64,000 bases of DNA from an uncultured Pseudomonas sp. Its GTDB lineage: Bacteria; Pseudomonadota; Gammaproteobacteria; Pseudomonadales; Pseudomonadaceae. The stretch is taken from contig CALTWF010000013.1 of assembly GCA_943912755.1 (NCBI GenBank), forward strand, positions 11,073-75,072, read 5' to 3'. The position numbers and the translations under genes are program-made. Within the stretch, counting starts at the first letter, position 1; each line of letters begins with the position of its first letter. Shown piece by piece: positions 1-8,429 of this stretch. The notes beneath the pieces are model-generated. The model was not told the DNA's origin and did not search any database. It saw nothing but the letters and a program-made list of their open reading frames with translations.

Positions 1-521
1 AAGAAGCCTTGCTGCGGGTGCAGGAGCAGGTGCCGGGCCTGGTCCTGATGGATTTCGACCTGCCCGGCATCAGCGGCCTGGAGACCACCCGGCGCTTGCG
101 CCAGCGCCTGCCGCAGTTGCGCGTGCTGTTCTTCAGCGAACACAGCGAGCTGGGCCTGGTGCGCCAGGCGCTGGATGCCGGGGCGTGCGGTTTTCTTTCA
201 AAGTCGGTGACGGCGGCGACCCTGCTCGAAGCGGTGCGCCGGGTGCTGGCCGGGCATGCCTACATCGAGCAGGCCCTGGCCACCCAGCTGGCTACCCAGC
301 CGCAGCACGCAAGGTTGACCGGGCTGACCCAGCGCGAGACCGAGATTTTCCTGATGCTGGCCAAGGGCACGCCGATGCGCATGATTGCCGAGCACCTGTG
401 CCTGAGCGGCAAGACCGTGTCCAACTACCTGACGGTGCTCAAGAGCAAATTGCAGGTCAGCTCCCATGCCGAGCTGGTGCACCTGGCGATCGAGACGGGG
501 TTGCTCAGGATCGCCGCCTGA
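1..521 (+). CDS. LuxR/NarL-family response regulator, 5' end missing
   Basis: The reading frame is open to the left edge, so the N-terminus of the receiver domain lies outside the window. The phosphoacceptor region (MDFDLPG) is near the start, followed by the rest of the receiver and a C-terminal LuxR-type helix-turn-helix (LTQRETEIFLMLAKG, then a recognition helix around SGKTVSNYL). Proteins of this class (ExaE/AgmR-like) sit beside quinoprotein alcohol dehydrogenase genes in Pseudomonas and control their expression. Proximity to the dehydrogenase at 1442-3301 supports that role here, but which of the several related regulators this is cannot be told from the fragment. Confidence 0.88.
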   Translation, partial: EALLRVQEQVPGLVLMDFDLPGISGLETTRRLRQRLPQLRVLFFSEHSELGLVRQALDAGACGFLSKSVTAATLLEAVRRVLAGHAYIEQALATQLATQPQHARLTGLTQRETEIFLMLAKGTPMRMIAEHLCLSGKTVSNYLTVLKSKLQVSSHAELVHLAIETGLLRIAA

Positions 522-529
522 TTCGAAGG

Positions 530-610
530 CCTCATCGCTGGCAAGCCAGCTCCCACAGTGCCCGCGTGCACCGCCGAACCTGTGGGAGCTGGCTTGCCAG
601 CGATTAGGCC
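530..610. repeat. REP pair (inverted, REPIN-like)
   Basis: Two head-to-head copies of the palindromic unit TCGCTGGCAAGCCAGCTCCC and its complement are separated by about 20 bases, between convergent genes. This is the typical position and form of a Pseudomonas REP doublet. It may also act as a transcriptional barrier for both flanking genes. Confidence 0.9.
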
Positions 611-623
611 ATTGAACACAACA

Positions 624-1277
624 TCAATCCCAAGTCTTCGGACACCCTTCGCAACCTTCCATATTGGCATCCTGGAAGTTCGCGTAATGCACGCGGGTTC
701 CGCGCAGGTCGGCCTTTTCCAGATTGCTTTCACCGAACTTGGCTTCCTGCAGGTTGGCATCCGAGAGGTTGGCGCCCAGCAGGTCGGCGCGGCTCAGCCA
801 GGTCATTTCCAGGTCGGCGGCCTGCAGGTTGGCATTGTGCAGCTTGGCCCCGGACAGCCGGGCGAATTCCAGGTAGGCGCCGCTGAGGTTGGCATCATTG
901 AATTTGGCCCCCTGGGCGAACATGCCCCAGGCCTGGGTGGCGATCAGGCTGGCACCGGTCAGGTCGGCGATGCGCAGGTTGCTTTGCTGCAGGCTGGCGC
1001 GGTTGAGGTTGGCGCCCTGCAACTGGGCCTTTTCCAGGTTGGCCAGGTCGAGCTTGGCATGGCGCAGGTCGGCGCCTTTGAGGTTGGCCCCGGCCAGGTT
1101 CATCTTGGTCATGTCCTGGTTGTTCAGGTCGGCGCCGGCCAGGTTGGCGTTGGGGCACTGGCTTTCCGGCTGGATCACGCAGCCGTTGACCACCAGCGGC
1201 TGGTCATCGCCGTCGTCGGCAATCACGGCGAAGGCGGGGGTGATGGCAAGGGTCAGCAATAGCGGCAGGTATTTCAT
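624..1277 (-). CDS. exported pentapeptide-repeat protein
   Basis: This 217-residue protein starts with a clear signal peptide (MKYLPLLLTLAITPAFA). It then runs almost entirely as A(D/N)LXX pentapeptides (NLAGADL, NLKGADL, NLQAADL and so on), which form a right-handed quadrilateral beta helix. The ATG at 1277 was chosen because a GGAG lies just upstream and the signal peptide begins there; the longer upstream reading runs into a REP element. A pentapeptide-repeat gene accompanies the quinoprotein dehydrogenase in the ped cluster of P. putida. Its role there is not known to me, and a structural or partner-binding function in the periplasm is inference. Confidence 0.85.
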   Translation of the reverse strand: MKYLPLLLTLAITPAFAVIADDGDDQPLVVNGCVIQPESQCPNANLAGADLNNQDMTKMNLAGANLKGADLRHAKLDLANLEKAQLQGANLNRASLQQSNLRIADLTGASLIATQAWGMFAQGAKFNDANLSGAYLEFARLSGAKLHNANLQAADLEMTWLSRADLLGANLSDANLQEAKFGESNLEKADLRGTRVHYANFQDANMEGCEGCPKTWD

Positions 1278-1309
1278 GGATAGCTCCGTCATTGAGGTCG
1301 GTGCAAAAC

Positions 1310-1403
1310 CCTGTGGGAGCTGGCTTGCCAGCGATAGGGCCAGCAGCCTCGACATGGCTGAGGCAGGGAGGGCCCCATCGCGGGCAAGCCAGCTCCCACA
1401 GGG
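1310..1403. repeat. REP pair
   Basis: An inverted pair of GTGGGAGCTGGCTTGCC and GGCAAGCCAGCTCCCAC palindromes fills the gap between the pentapeptide-repeat gene and the end of the alcohol dehydrogenase gene. Confidence 0.88.
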
Positions 1404-1441
1404 ACCAAAGAGGCTGTCACGCCCCTTTGGTTTCTTTCAGA

Positions 1442-3301
1442 TCAGCGCTGCGCAGTCTTGGTATCCCAGCTCGGGATCTTGAATACCCAGAACGAGCCGC
1501 CCTGTGCCACCGGCTTGGTCAGCTCGGCCATGTCGCCGCCCCACAGCGGCACCGCACCGCCGTAGCCGACGGTCACGCCGATGTACTGCTCGCCATCCTG
1601 TTCCCAGGTGATGGGCGGGGAGACGATGCCGCTGCCGGTCTGGAATTTCCACAGCTCTTCGCCGGTCTTGGCGTTGAAGGCCTTGAAGTAGCCGTCGCCG
1701 GTACCGGTGAACACCAGGTTGCCCTTGGTCGCCAGCACGCCGGCCCACAGCGGCAGGCGCTCCTTGTGTTCCCAGACCATCTTGCCGGTGGTCGGGTCCA
1801 TGGCGCGCAGCGAACCTACGTGGTCCTCGTACATGCGCTTGATGCGGAAGCCCATGCCCAGGTAGGCGGAGCCTTTCTTGTAGTTGACTTCCTCGGTCCA
1901 GTATTCCTCTTTCCACTGGTTGGACGGCACGTAGAACAAGCCGGTGTCCTGGCTGTAGGCCATCGGGTTCCAGTTCTTGCCACCGAGGAACGGCGGCGAG
2001 ACTTCCACCGACTTGCCCTTGGTTTCGCCCGGTGCCGGTTTCGGCGGACGCTGGCCCTCGTTTTCCACCGGGCGCCCGGTCTTCAGGTCGATATGGCTGG
2101 CCCAGGTGATGTTGTCGGCGAACGGGAAGGCGTTCTTCAGCTTGCCGTTGGTGCGGTCGACCACATAGAAGAAGCCGTTGCGGTCGGCGTGGGCGGTGGC
2201 CTTGTACTGCTTGCCGTCCTTGTCCTTGTAGTCGAACAGCACCAGTTCGTTGTTGCCGGAGAAGTCCCAGGCATCGTTCGGGGTGTGCTGGTAGAACCAC
2301 TTCACTTCGCCGGTGCTCGGGTCGACGCCGACCTGGCCGGAGGTGTAGAGGCTGTCGTAGTCGTGCGGGTTGCCGTCCTTCGAGGTGCGCGCCCAGGTGT
2401 TCCACGGGCCGGGGTTGCCGGCGCCGACGATGATGGTGTTGGTTTCGGCATCGAAGCTCGCGCTCTGCCATGGCGCACCGCCGCCGTGGCTCCAGGCCTC
2501 GACCTTGCCGGTTTCGGTGGTCGGATCATCCGGCCAGGACGGCGCCTTGACGTCGCCGGTCGGGGTGCTGTCCTTGCCGTTCAGGCGGCCCATGTGGCCT
2601 TCCACGAACGGACGCATCCACACCTCTTCGCCGGTGTCCGGGTCACGGGCATACAGTTGGCCGACCACGCCGAATTCGTCGCCGGAGCTGCCGTGGATCA
2701 GCAGCACCTTGCCGGTCTTGCCGTCCTTGATCAGGGTTGGCGCGCCGGTCATGGTGTAGCCGGCGGAGTGATCGCCGAACTTTTTCTTCCACACCACCTT
2801 GCCGGTGTCCTTGTTCAGGGCGACGAGCTGGGCATCGAGGGTGCCGAAGTAGATCTTGTCGCCGAAGATCGCAGCGCCGCGGTTGACCACGTCGCAGCAC
2901 GGGCGAATGTTGTCGGGCAGGCGGTGGTTGTAGGTCCACAGGCGCTTGCCGGTCTTGGCATCGAGGGCGAACACCCGCGAATAGGAGCCGGTCACGTAGA
3001 TCACGCCATCGTTGATGATCGCTTGCGACTCCTGTCCACGCTGCTTCTCGTCACCGAAGGAGAACGACCAGGCCGGGGTCAGCTTGAACACGTTCTTGTC
3101 GTTGACCGCCGCCAGCGGGCTCCAGCGCTGGGCGTTGGTGCCCATGCCGTATTGCAGCACGTTGTTGGTGGTCTTGTGGTCGTCGGCGATGTCTTCCCAG
3201 GTCACGGGTTTGGCCTGGGCCTGGGCCATGCCCAGGGTACCCACCAGCAGTACGGCCAGGGACAGAGGGGAGAGCGCGGCGGGTAACGATCTTATTGTCA
3301 T
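1442..3301 (-). CDS. exaA: PQQ-dependent alcohol dehydrogenase, ExaA/PedE type (calcium form)
   Basis: This 619-residue periplasmic quinoprotein oxidises primary alcohols to aldehydes and passes electrons to cytochrome c550. The signal peptide is about residues 1-30 (ending AQAQA). It is followed by an eight-bladed propeller, the adjacent-cysteine disulfide (RPCC, residues 135-136) and the catalytic aspartate in NDAWDFSGN (Asp346). Two residues on is Ser348, where lanthanide enzymes (PedH/XoxF) carry Asp, so this should be the calcium enzyme. Length and sequence match P. aeruginosa ExaA and P. putida PedE closely. The ATG at 3301 is preceded by GGGA and starts the signal peptide. It is divergent from its cytochrome partner across a 273-base shared promoter region. 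Confidence 0.96.
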   Translation of the reverse strand: MTIRSLPAALSPLSLAVLLVGTLGMAQAQAKPVTWEDIADDHKTTNNVLQYGMGTNAQRWSPLAAVNDKNVFKLTPAWSFSFGDEKQRGQESQAIINDGVIYVTGSYSRVFALDAKTGKRLWTYNHRLPDNIRPCCDVVNRGAAIFGDKIYFGTLDAQLVALNKDTGKVVWKKKFGDHSAGYTMTGAPTLIKDGKTGKVLLIHGSSGDEFGVVGQLYARDPDTGEEVWMRPFVEGHMGRLNGKDSTPTGDVKAPSWPDDPTTETGKVEAWSHGGGAPWQSASFDAETNTIIVGAGNPGPWNTWARTSKDGNPHDYDSLYTSGQVGVDPSTGEVKWFYQHTPNDAWDFSGNNELVLFDYKDKDGKQYKATAHADRNGFFYVVDRTNGKLKNAFPFADNITWASHIDLKTGRPVENEGQRPPKPAPGETKGKSVEVSPPFLGGKNWNPMAYSQDTGLFYVPSNQWKEEYWTEEVNYKKGSAYLGMGFRIKRMYEDHVGSLRAMDPTTGKMVWEHKERLPLWAGVLATKGNLVFTGTGDGYFKAFNAKTGEELWKFQTGSGIVSPPITWEQDGEQYIGVTVGYGGAVPLWGGDMAELTKPVAQGGSFWVFKIPSWDTKTAQR

Positions 3302-3574
3302 GTTGGTGTTTCCCAATGGAGGTTTTGGCCTGCATAGACTGGAACGCCAGCGCTCCCCGAGATACGGAAAAACTCCCGCCCTTGCCGGGAAAACTTCCCA
3401 GGCCGGACATGATTTGGCACTGCCCCACAAGCGCTACTACCAACGGACTAGACCGCGACCACCAAAGCAGCATGGGGCGCCCCCGGCACGCTTCCTAAGA
3501 TGGCCGGCAGAACCTTTCGCCAGAGAGGTTTTCGCGTGCAAATCGTGCAACCTGAAGTAGTCGAGGGCAGAACA
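3302..3574. promoter_or_regulatory. divergent promoter region between dehydrogenase and cytochrome genes
   Basis: These 273 noncoding bases separate the start codons of the alcohol dehydrogenase and cytochrome genes, so promoters for both must lie here. In related species the region is controlled by ExaE/PedR-type response regulators. I could not identify a convincing operator or core promoter by eye. Confidence 0.55.
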
Positions 3575-4012
3575 ATGACAACAGTGAAAAACGCCTGGAT
3601 GAGCGCCGTCCTGATCACCGGCCTTATGAGCGCAGGGGCGGTCATGGCCCACGGCAACGTGACGCCGAGCGCCGTCAACATCGGCAACCTGGAGAAGCTG
3701 GGCGAGGAATGGCGAAGCGAAAACCCCTATCGCACCGGCAAGAACCACGATGAAGCGCTGAGCATCGGTGCCTCGGCCTACAACATGAACTGCGCCGCCT
3801 GCCATGGCCTGGAAGCCAAGTCCGGCGGCATCGCTCCGGACCTGCGCATGCTCGACGAGGGCGCCAGCGGTGACGAATGGTTCGTCGAGCGGGTGCGACA
3901 CGGTTCAGTGCGCGACGGGCGCGTGTACATGCCGAAGATGGCCGACTACCTGAGCCAGGAAGCGCTCTGGGCCATCCGTACCTACCTGGACAGCGTCCAC
4001 GTCGAGGAGTGA
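3575..4012 (+). CDS. pedF: cytochrome c550, electron acceptor of the quinoprotein dehydrogenase
   Basis: This 145-residue exported monohaem cytochrome c has an N-terminal signal ending near VMA at residues 23-25. The haem-binding CAACH is at residues 73-77, and a later RVYMPKM could supply the axial methionine. It matches ExaB/PedF, which takes electrons from the PQQ dehydrogenase. The ATG at 3575 was chosen for its signal peptide and the upstream GAGGG; the longer upstream frame has no such signal. It starts a three-gene plus-strand operon, and the next ATG follows its stop by 4 bases. Confidence 0.9.
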   Translation: MTTVKNAWMSAVLITGLMSAGAVMAHGNVTPSAVNIGNLEKLGEEWRSENPYRTGKNHDEALSIGASAYNMNCAACHGLEAKSGGIAPDLRMLDEGASGDEWFVERVRHGSVRDGRVYMPKMADYLSQEALWAIRTYLDSVHVEE

Positions 4013-4016
4013 AGTC

Positions 4017-4772
4017 ATGGGCCGGGTGCCGTTGTTGCTGATGGCGCTGTGTCTGGGCGCCCCGGCATACGCCCTGGATCCGGGCCCCGACCCGGTGCCC
4101 TCGGTGATGTGGGAGTTCTACCGTAAACAATGGATTGGCGACGAACCTTACCGCTTCGATCAGCGGGTCAAGGTGGTCGCGCCGCCGTTCGCCGAGGATG
4201 CCCGGCAAGTACCGCTGCAGGTGGATGCCCGCGCGCTGCCGGGCACCGTCAAGCGCATGCTGGTCTGGGCCGAGCTCAACCCGCTGCCACGTATCGTCGA
4301 TTTCGCCCCGGGCCCCGAGGTGCTGCCGTGGCTGGCGGTGCGCATCCGCATCGAGCAGGCCACGCCGCTGCGCGCTGCGGTGCAGACCGAGGACGGTGTC
4401 TGGCACGTCGGCTCGGCCCTGATCGACGCCGCCGGCGGTGGCTGTACCGCGCCCAGCGTGGTGCGCAGCCAGCCCGGCTGGGAGGAACGGCTCGGCCAGG
4501 TCCTCGGCGGGCGCTACCCGCGCGAGGACTACAGCCGCCTGCGCCTGGCGGTGGCACACCCGATGGACAACGGCCTGATGGCCGGGATCCCGGAATTCTT
4601 CATCGAACACGCCGAGCTGTTCGACGCCGCGGGCCAGTCCCTGGCGACCCTCGAACTGTGGCCGGCCGTGAGCGAAAACCCCAGCCTGTCGTTCGACCTG
4701 CGCCGCCCGGGCCCGGTACGCCTGAGCCTGCGCGACAACAACGGCAATATCTTCGACGCCGCCATCGAGTGA
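4017..4772 (+). CDS. quinoprotein dehydrogenase-associated SoxYZ-like carrier protein
   Basis: This 251-residue exported protein has a signal peptide ending around PAYA. The N-terminal half resembles SoxY, with a cysteine in a glycine-rich arm (AAGGGCTAPS); the C-terminal half resembles SoxZ (IPEFFIEHAELFD, then VSENPSLSFDL). In SoxYZ the cysteine carries a thio-intermediate. In quinoprotein clusters this fused form is a conserved companion with no proven function. It lies between the cytochrome and the metallohydrolase in the usual order. Confidence 0.85.
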   Translation: MGRVPLLLMALCLGAPAYALDPGPDPVPSVMWEFYRKQWIGDEPYRFDQRVKVVAPPFAEDARQVPLQVDARALPGTVKRMLVWAELNPLPRIVDFAPGPEVLPWLAVRIRIEQATPLRAAVQTEDGVWHVGSALIDAAGGGCTAPSVVRSQPGWEERLGQVLGGRYPREDYSRLRLAVAHPMDNGLMAGIPEFFIEHAELFDAAGQSLATLELWPAVSENPSLSFDLRRPGPVRLSLRDNNGNIFDAAIE

Positions 4773-4780
4773 GGTTGCGC

Positions 4781-5707
4781 ATGCGTGCTTTGTTATGCCT
4801 GCTGAGCCTGGTCAGCCTGCCGGCGCTGGCCGACCTGGACTACCGCCTCGAACCGCGCCAGGTCGCCGCCGACACCTGGGTGCTGGAGGGGCGCAGCGAG
4901 AACTTCTCCCGGGACAATGGCGGCAATATCGTCAACACCGGGTTCATCGTCAGCGAGGACGGCGTGGTGGTGATCGATAGCGGCCCCTCGCTGCGCTACG
5001 GCCAGGCCTTGCGCCAGGCCATCGCCGGGGTCACCGACAAGCCGGTGGTGCAGGTGCTGATCACCCATCACCACCCCGACCACGCCCTCGGCAACCAGGC
5101 TTTTGCCGACGTGCCCATCGCCGCCTTGTCGGGGACGAAGGAGCAACTGGCCAGGGAAGGGGACGCCCTGGCGGAAAACCTGTACCGCATGGTCGGTGAC
5201 TGGATGCGCGGGACCCAGGTGCTGATACCGGCGCAGACCCTGCAACCCGGGGTGCGGACATTCGGCTCCCATCCCTTGCGCCTGCTCGCCTTCAGCGGCC
5301 ACAGCGGCGCCGACCTGGCGGTGCTGGACGAAAAGACCGGCGTGCTGTTCGCCGGCGACCTGCTGTTCTACCAGCGCGCCCTGACCACCCCGCACAGCCC
5401 GGGCCTGGCGCAATGGGTGGACGATCTCCAGCAACTGCAGGCGCAGCCATGGACAGTGCTGGTGCCGGGGCATGGCCCGGTCAGCCAGGACCGTGCGCCG
5501 TTCGACCAGATGGTCGATTACCTCGGCTGGCTCGACGACCTGCTGCGCGACAGCGCGGCCAACGGCCTGGACATGAACGAGGTGATCGCCACGCCGATTC
5601 CCGAGCGTTTCGCGGCGGTGAAGCTGAGCCAGTACGAACTGATCCGCAGCGTCACCCACCTGTACCCGCGCTACGAGCAGGCGGCCATGACCCGGGTCGA
5701 GCAGTAG
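4781..5707 (+). CDS. quinoprotein-relay zinc metallohydrolase (MBL fold)
   Basis: This 308-residue protein has an N-terminal signal (MRALLCLLSLVSLPALA) and a metallo-beta-lactamase fold. The metal-binding motif is THHHPDH, followed by FSGHSGADLAV, FAGDLLF and a late VPGHGPVS. Members of this group co-occur with PQQ dehydrogenases and SoxYZ-like carriers. The substrate is unknown, and handling of the carrier-bound species is a reasonable inference. The ATG at 4781 lies 8 bases after the carrier's stop codon. The gene ends 4 bases short of the convergent hydratase-like gene, with no visible terminator between them. Confidence 0.86.
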   Translation: MRALLCLLSLVSLPALADLDYRLEPRQVAADTWVLEGRSENFSRDNGGNIVNTGFIVSEDGVVVIDSGPSLRYGQALRQAIAGVTDKPVVQVLITHHHPDHALGNQAFADVPIAALSGTKEQLAREGDALAENLYRMVGDWMRGTQVLIPAQTLQPGVRTFGSHPLRLLAFSGHSGADLAVLDEKTGVLFAGDLLFYQRALTTPHSPGLAQWVDDLQQLQAQPWTVLVPGHGPVSQDRAPFDQMVDYLGWLDDLLRDSAANGLDMNEVIATPIPERFAAVKLSQYELIRSVTHLYPRYEQAAMTRVEQ

Positions 5708-5711
5708 GCGT

Positions 5712-6497
5712 TCAACAGCCCTCGAAGCGCGCCGGGCGTTTCTCGATGAACGCCTGCATGCCTTCCTTCTGGTCGCTGGAGGCAAACAGCAGTGCATTGG
5801 CCTTGCGCTCCAGGGCCAGTGCCGACTCCAGCGAGGCGTCCATCCCGGCCAGGATCACTTCCTTGATCTGTTCCGCCGCCAGGGCCGGCATGGCGGCGAT
5901 CAGCCGCGCCAGCTCCAGGGCATGCGCCTGCACCTGGTCGTCGTCCACCAGGTCGCTGACCAGTCCCGCCACCCAGGCTTCTTCTGCGCTGATCGGCTGC
6001 CCGGTCAGGGCCATGCGCATGGCCTTGACCTTGCCCACCGCCCGCAGCAAACGCTGGGTGCCGCCGATCCCGGGCATGATGCCGATGCGGATCTCCGGCT
6101 GGCAGAAGCGCGCCGAGCGCCCGGCGACGACCAGGTCGGCATGCATCGCCAGCTCGCAACCGCCGCCGTAGGCATAGCCGCAGACCGCCGCGATCACCGG
6201 CTTCGGGCAGTGCTGGATCGGCGCCCAGACCCGCTCGGTATGGCGTTGCACGATCTCGATCGGGCCGACCCCGGCCATGCTGGTGATATCGCCGCCGGCG
6301 GCGAATACCTTGTCGCCGCCGGTGAGCACGATGCAGCGGACCTGCGGGTCGCTGCCCAGCTCGCTGAAGCGCTGCGACAGCAGCGCCTGCAACTCCAGGC
6401 TCAGGGCATTGCTCGCCTGCGGCCGATGGAGGCGCAGCAGGGCCACACCGGGTGCCGGGAACTCCTGCAGCAAAGGGGACATCTCGGTAGCGGACAT
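5712..6497 (-). CDS. enoyl-CoA hydratase/isomerase-family protein with an altered active site
   Basis: This 261-residue crotonase-fold protein keeps the oxyanion-hole segments FAAGGD (65-70) and GYAYGGG (107-113) and the first catalytic glutamate in QPEIRIG (Glu135). The second hydratase glutamate, expected in the AMEMVLTG-type segment, is Arg161 here (AMRMALTG). It may therefore be an isomerase, a hydrolase or a hydratase of unusual chemistry rather than a standard crotonase. A GAGAAGG lies upstream of the ATG. It is divergent from the acyl-CoA catabolic operon that starts with the SDR at 6630. Confidence 0.88.
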   Translation of the reverse strand: MSATEMSPLLQEFPAPGVALLRLHRPQASNALSLELQALLSQRFSELGSDPQVRCIVLTGGDKVFAAGGDITSMAGVGPIEIVQRHTERVWAPIQHCPKPVIAAVCGYAYGGGCELAMHADLVVAGRSARFCQPEIRIGIMPGIGGTQRLLRAVGKVKAMRMALTGQPISAEEAWVAGLVSDLVDDDQVQAHALELARLIAAMPALAAEQIKEVILAGMDASLESALALERKANALLFASSDQKEGMQAFIEKRPARFEGC

Positions 6498-6629
6498 AAG
6501 CCTTCTCGCGCGTGAAAGTGCTGCGCAGTGTCGATCTGCCGGGGCGTCGATTCATCGTCCGTTCAGACGAAGTTTGCGAGCCACCCAGCCCCTAGAGTGA
6601 CCCGGGTCAGCCAGCCAAAGGAGCACGAC

Positions 6630-7394
6630 ATGGGTCTTGATTACACGGGCAAGGTGGTCCTGGTCACCGGCGGTACCAAGGGTATCGGTGCCGGGATTGC
6701 CCAGGCTTTCCTGGAGGCCGGCGCCGAGGTGATCGTCTGTGCCCGCAACGCGCCGCAACGGCTGCCTGTCAGCGGCCAGCGGCAGGCGGCGTTCCTTGCC
6801 GCCGACGTGCGTGACGGCGAGTCGCTGCACGCCCTGTTCGACAGCATCCAGCGCGATTTCGGCCGCCTCGACGTGCTGGTCAACAACGCCGGCGGTGCGC
6901 CGGCCGCAGATGCCGCCACGGCGTCGCCACGTTTTCACGAAAGCATCATCCGCCTCAACCTGATCGCGCCGCTCAACGTCGCCCAGCACGCCAACCGCCT
7001 GATGCAGGCCCAGGCCGGTGGCGGCTGCATCCTGTTCATCGGCAGCGTCGCCGCCCAGCGTCCGTCGCCGGGCACCGCCGCCTATGGCGCGGCCAAGGCC
7101 GGGGTGGTGGCGCTGGCCACTTCGCTGGCGGTGGAGTGGGCGCCGAAGGTGCGCGTGGTCACGGTCAGCCCCGGCCTGGTGCTGACCGACCAGGCCCACC
7201 TGCACTACGGCAGCGAGGCCGGTATCGCCGCGGTCGCCGCCGGGATTCCCGCCGGGCGCATGGCCGAGGCCGCGGATATCGCCAATGCCTGCCTGTTTAT
7301 CGCCTCGCCGCTGGCCAGCTATGCCAGCGGCTGCAACCTGCTGCTGCACGGCGGCGGCGAACGTCCGGGCTTCCTCGCTGCGGCGCAGGCCTGA
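6630..7394 (+). CDS. short-chain dehydrogenase/reductase (FabG-like)
   Basis: This 254-residue classical SDR has the dinucleotide-binding TGGTKGIG (13-20), NNAG (85-88), catalytic Ser139 and the YGAAK pair Tyr152/Lys156. The ATG at 6630 has an AAAGGAG ribosome-binding site. It is the first gene of the acyl-CoA operon and is a good candidate for oxidising a beta-hydroxyacyl-CoA or a ring hydroxyl. SDRs of this kind (for example Hsd4A) accompany steroid side-chain beta-oxidation genes, but the substrate cannot be read from sequence. Confidence 0.9.
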   Translation: MGLDYTGKVVLVTGGTKGIGAGIAQAFLEAGAEVIVCARNAPQRLPVSGQRQAAFLAADVRDGESLHALFDSIQRDFGRLDVLVNNAGGAPAADAATASPRFHESIIRLNLIAPLNVAQHANRLMQAQAGGGCILFIGSVAAQRPSPGTAAYGAAKAGVVALATSLAVEWAPKVRVVTVSPGLVLTDQAHLHYGSEAGIAAVAAGIPAGRMAEAADIANACLFIASPLASYASGCNLLLHGGGERPGFLAAAQA

Positions 7395-7448
7395 TCGATC
7401 CCATGGCGGCGCCCCCGGGGAGCCGCCCTCACTTAGCAGGAGACGACT

Positions 7449-8423
7449 GTGGCTGATCCACAACTGCTGTCCAACGTGCGTGCCCTGGTCGGGCGCGAAT
7501 ATGGCCGGGTCCAGGCCTGGGACGAAGTCAACGCGCCGATGATCCGCCAGTGGTGCGAGATCATGGGCCTGGAAAACCCGCTCTACACCGATTCTGCCGC
7601 GGCCCTGCAAGGGCCCCACGACGGCATCGTCGCGCCGCCGGCGATGCTCCAGGTGTGGACCATGGAGGGCCTGCACGCCAACAACTATCCGCCGGGCTCT
7701 ACCGACGAGAACCCCTATGAAGTGCTCAAGCTGCTCGAAGGGTACGGCTATGCCTCGGTCGTGGCGGTCAACTCGGAACTGACCTTCAAACGCCCGGTGC
7801 ATCTCGGCGAGCGCCTGTACTACACCACCCGCCTGGACGCGGTGGGCGAGGAGAAGACCACCGCCCTGGGCAGCGGTTTCTTCGTCACCCTGGTGATGAG
7901 CCACTTCGTCGAGAAGCCCGACGGCGACGAGCCGGTCGGCGAGCTGCTGTTCCGCGTGTTCAAGTTCCGCCCGGCCAATCCGCAGCCGGCCGCCGCCCCG
8001 GCGTCGGCGCAGGACAAGCCCAAACGCCCGTTGCCGGGGATCAGCGACGACACCCGGTTCTTCTGGGACGGCTGCGCCGAACACAAGCTGCTGATCCAGC
8101 GTTGCAGCCACTGCTCGACCCTGCGCCACCCGCCGGCGCCGGTGTGCATGCAGTGCCACTCCTTCGACTGGGACACCGTGCAGGCCAGCGGCCGTGCCAG
8201 CCTGTATTCCTTCGTGGTCATGCACTACCCGCAGGTGCCGCCGTTCGATCACCCCAACCCCATCGGCCTGGTCGAGCTGGAGGAGGGCGTGCGCCTGGTC
8301 GCCGGGCTGGTCGGAGTCGAGCGCGAGGCATTGCGCATCGGCCAGCGCCTGCAGGTGGAGTTCCAGGTCTTCGACGAGCAGCAGACCCTGCCGCTGTTCC
8401 GTCCCGTCGCCGAAACGGAGTAG
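7449..8423 (+). CDS. MaoC-DUF35 fusion, ChsH2-like enoyl-CoA hydratase subunit
   Basis: This 324-residue protein has an N-terminal MaoC-like hot-dog domain (about 1-175), a proline/alanine linker, and a C-terminal rubredoxin-like zinc ribbon plus OB fold (DUF35). The four zinc cysteines are Cys219, Cys222, Cys233 and Cys236. In mycobacteria ChsH2 has this architecture: its MaoC part pairs with ChsH1 to hydrate the unsaturated three-carbon steroid side chain, and its DUF35 part docks the aldolase Ltp2. Both partners are encoded here (9529 and 10083). GTG is taken as the start because AGGAG sits 7 bases upstream. Confidence 0.92.
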   Translation: MADPQLLSNVRALVGREYGRVQAWDEVNAPMIRQWCEIMGLENPLYTDSAAALQGPHDGIVAPPAMLQVWTMEGLHANNYPPGSTDENPYEVLKLLEGYGYASVVAVNSELTFKRPVHLGERLYYTTRLDAVGEEKTTALGSGFFVTLVMSHFVEKPDGDEPVGELLFRVFKFRPANPQPAAAPASAQDKPKRPLPGISDDTRFFWDGCAEHKLLIQRCSHCSTLRHPPAPVCMQCHSFDWDTVQASGRASLYSFVVMHYPQVPPFDHPNPIGLVELEEGVRLVAGLVGVEREALRIGQRLQVEFQVFDEQQTLPLFRPVAETE

Positions 8424-8429
8424 CCGCCC

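Noticed and set aside
558..1262. A plus-strand frame with regular QVGxxQLG repeats
   Set aside because: It is the reverse complement of the pentapeptide repeats and lacks a signal peptide or start site.
1442..3301. Lanthanide-dependent PedH/XoxF-type enzyme
   Set aside because: The extra aspartate two residues after the catalytic one is replaced by serine.
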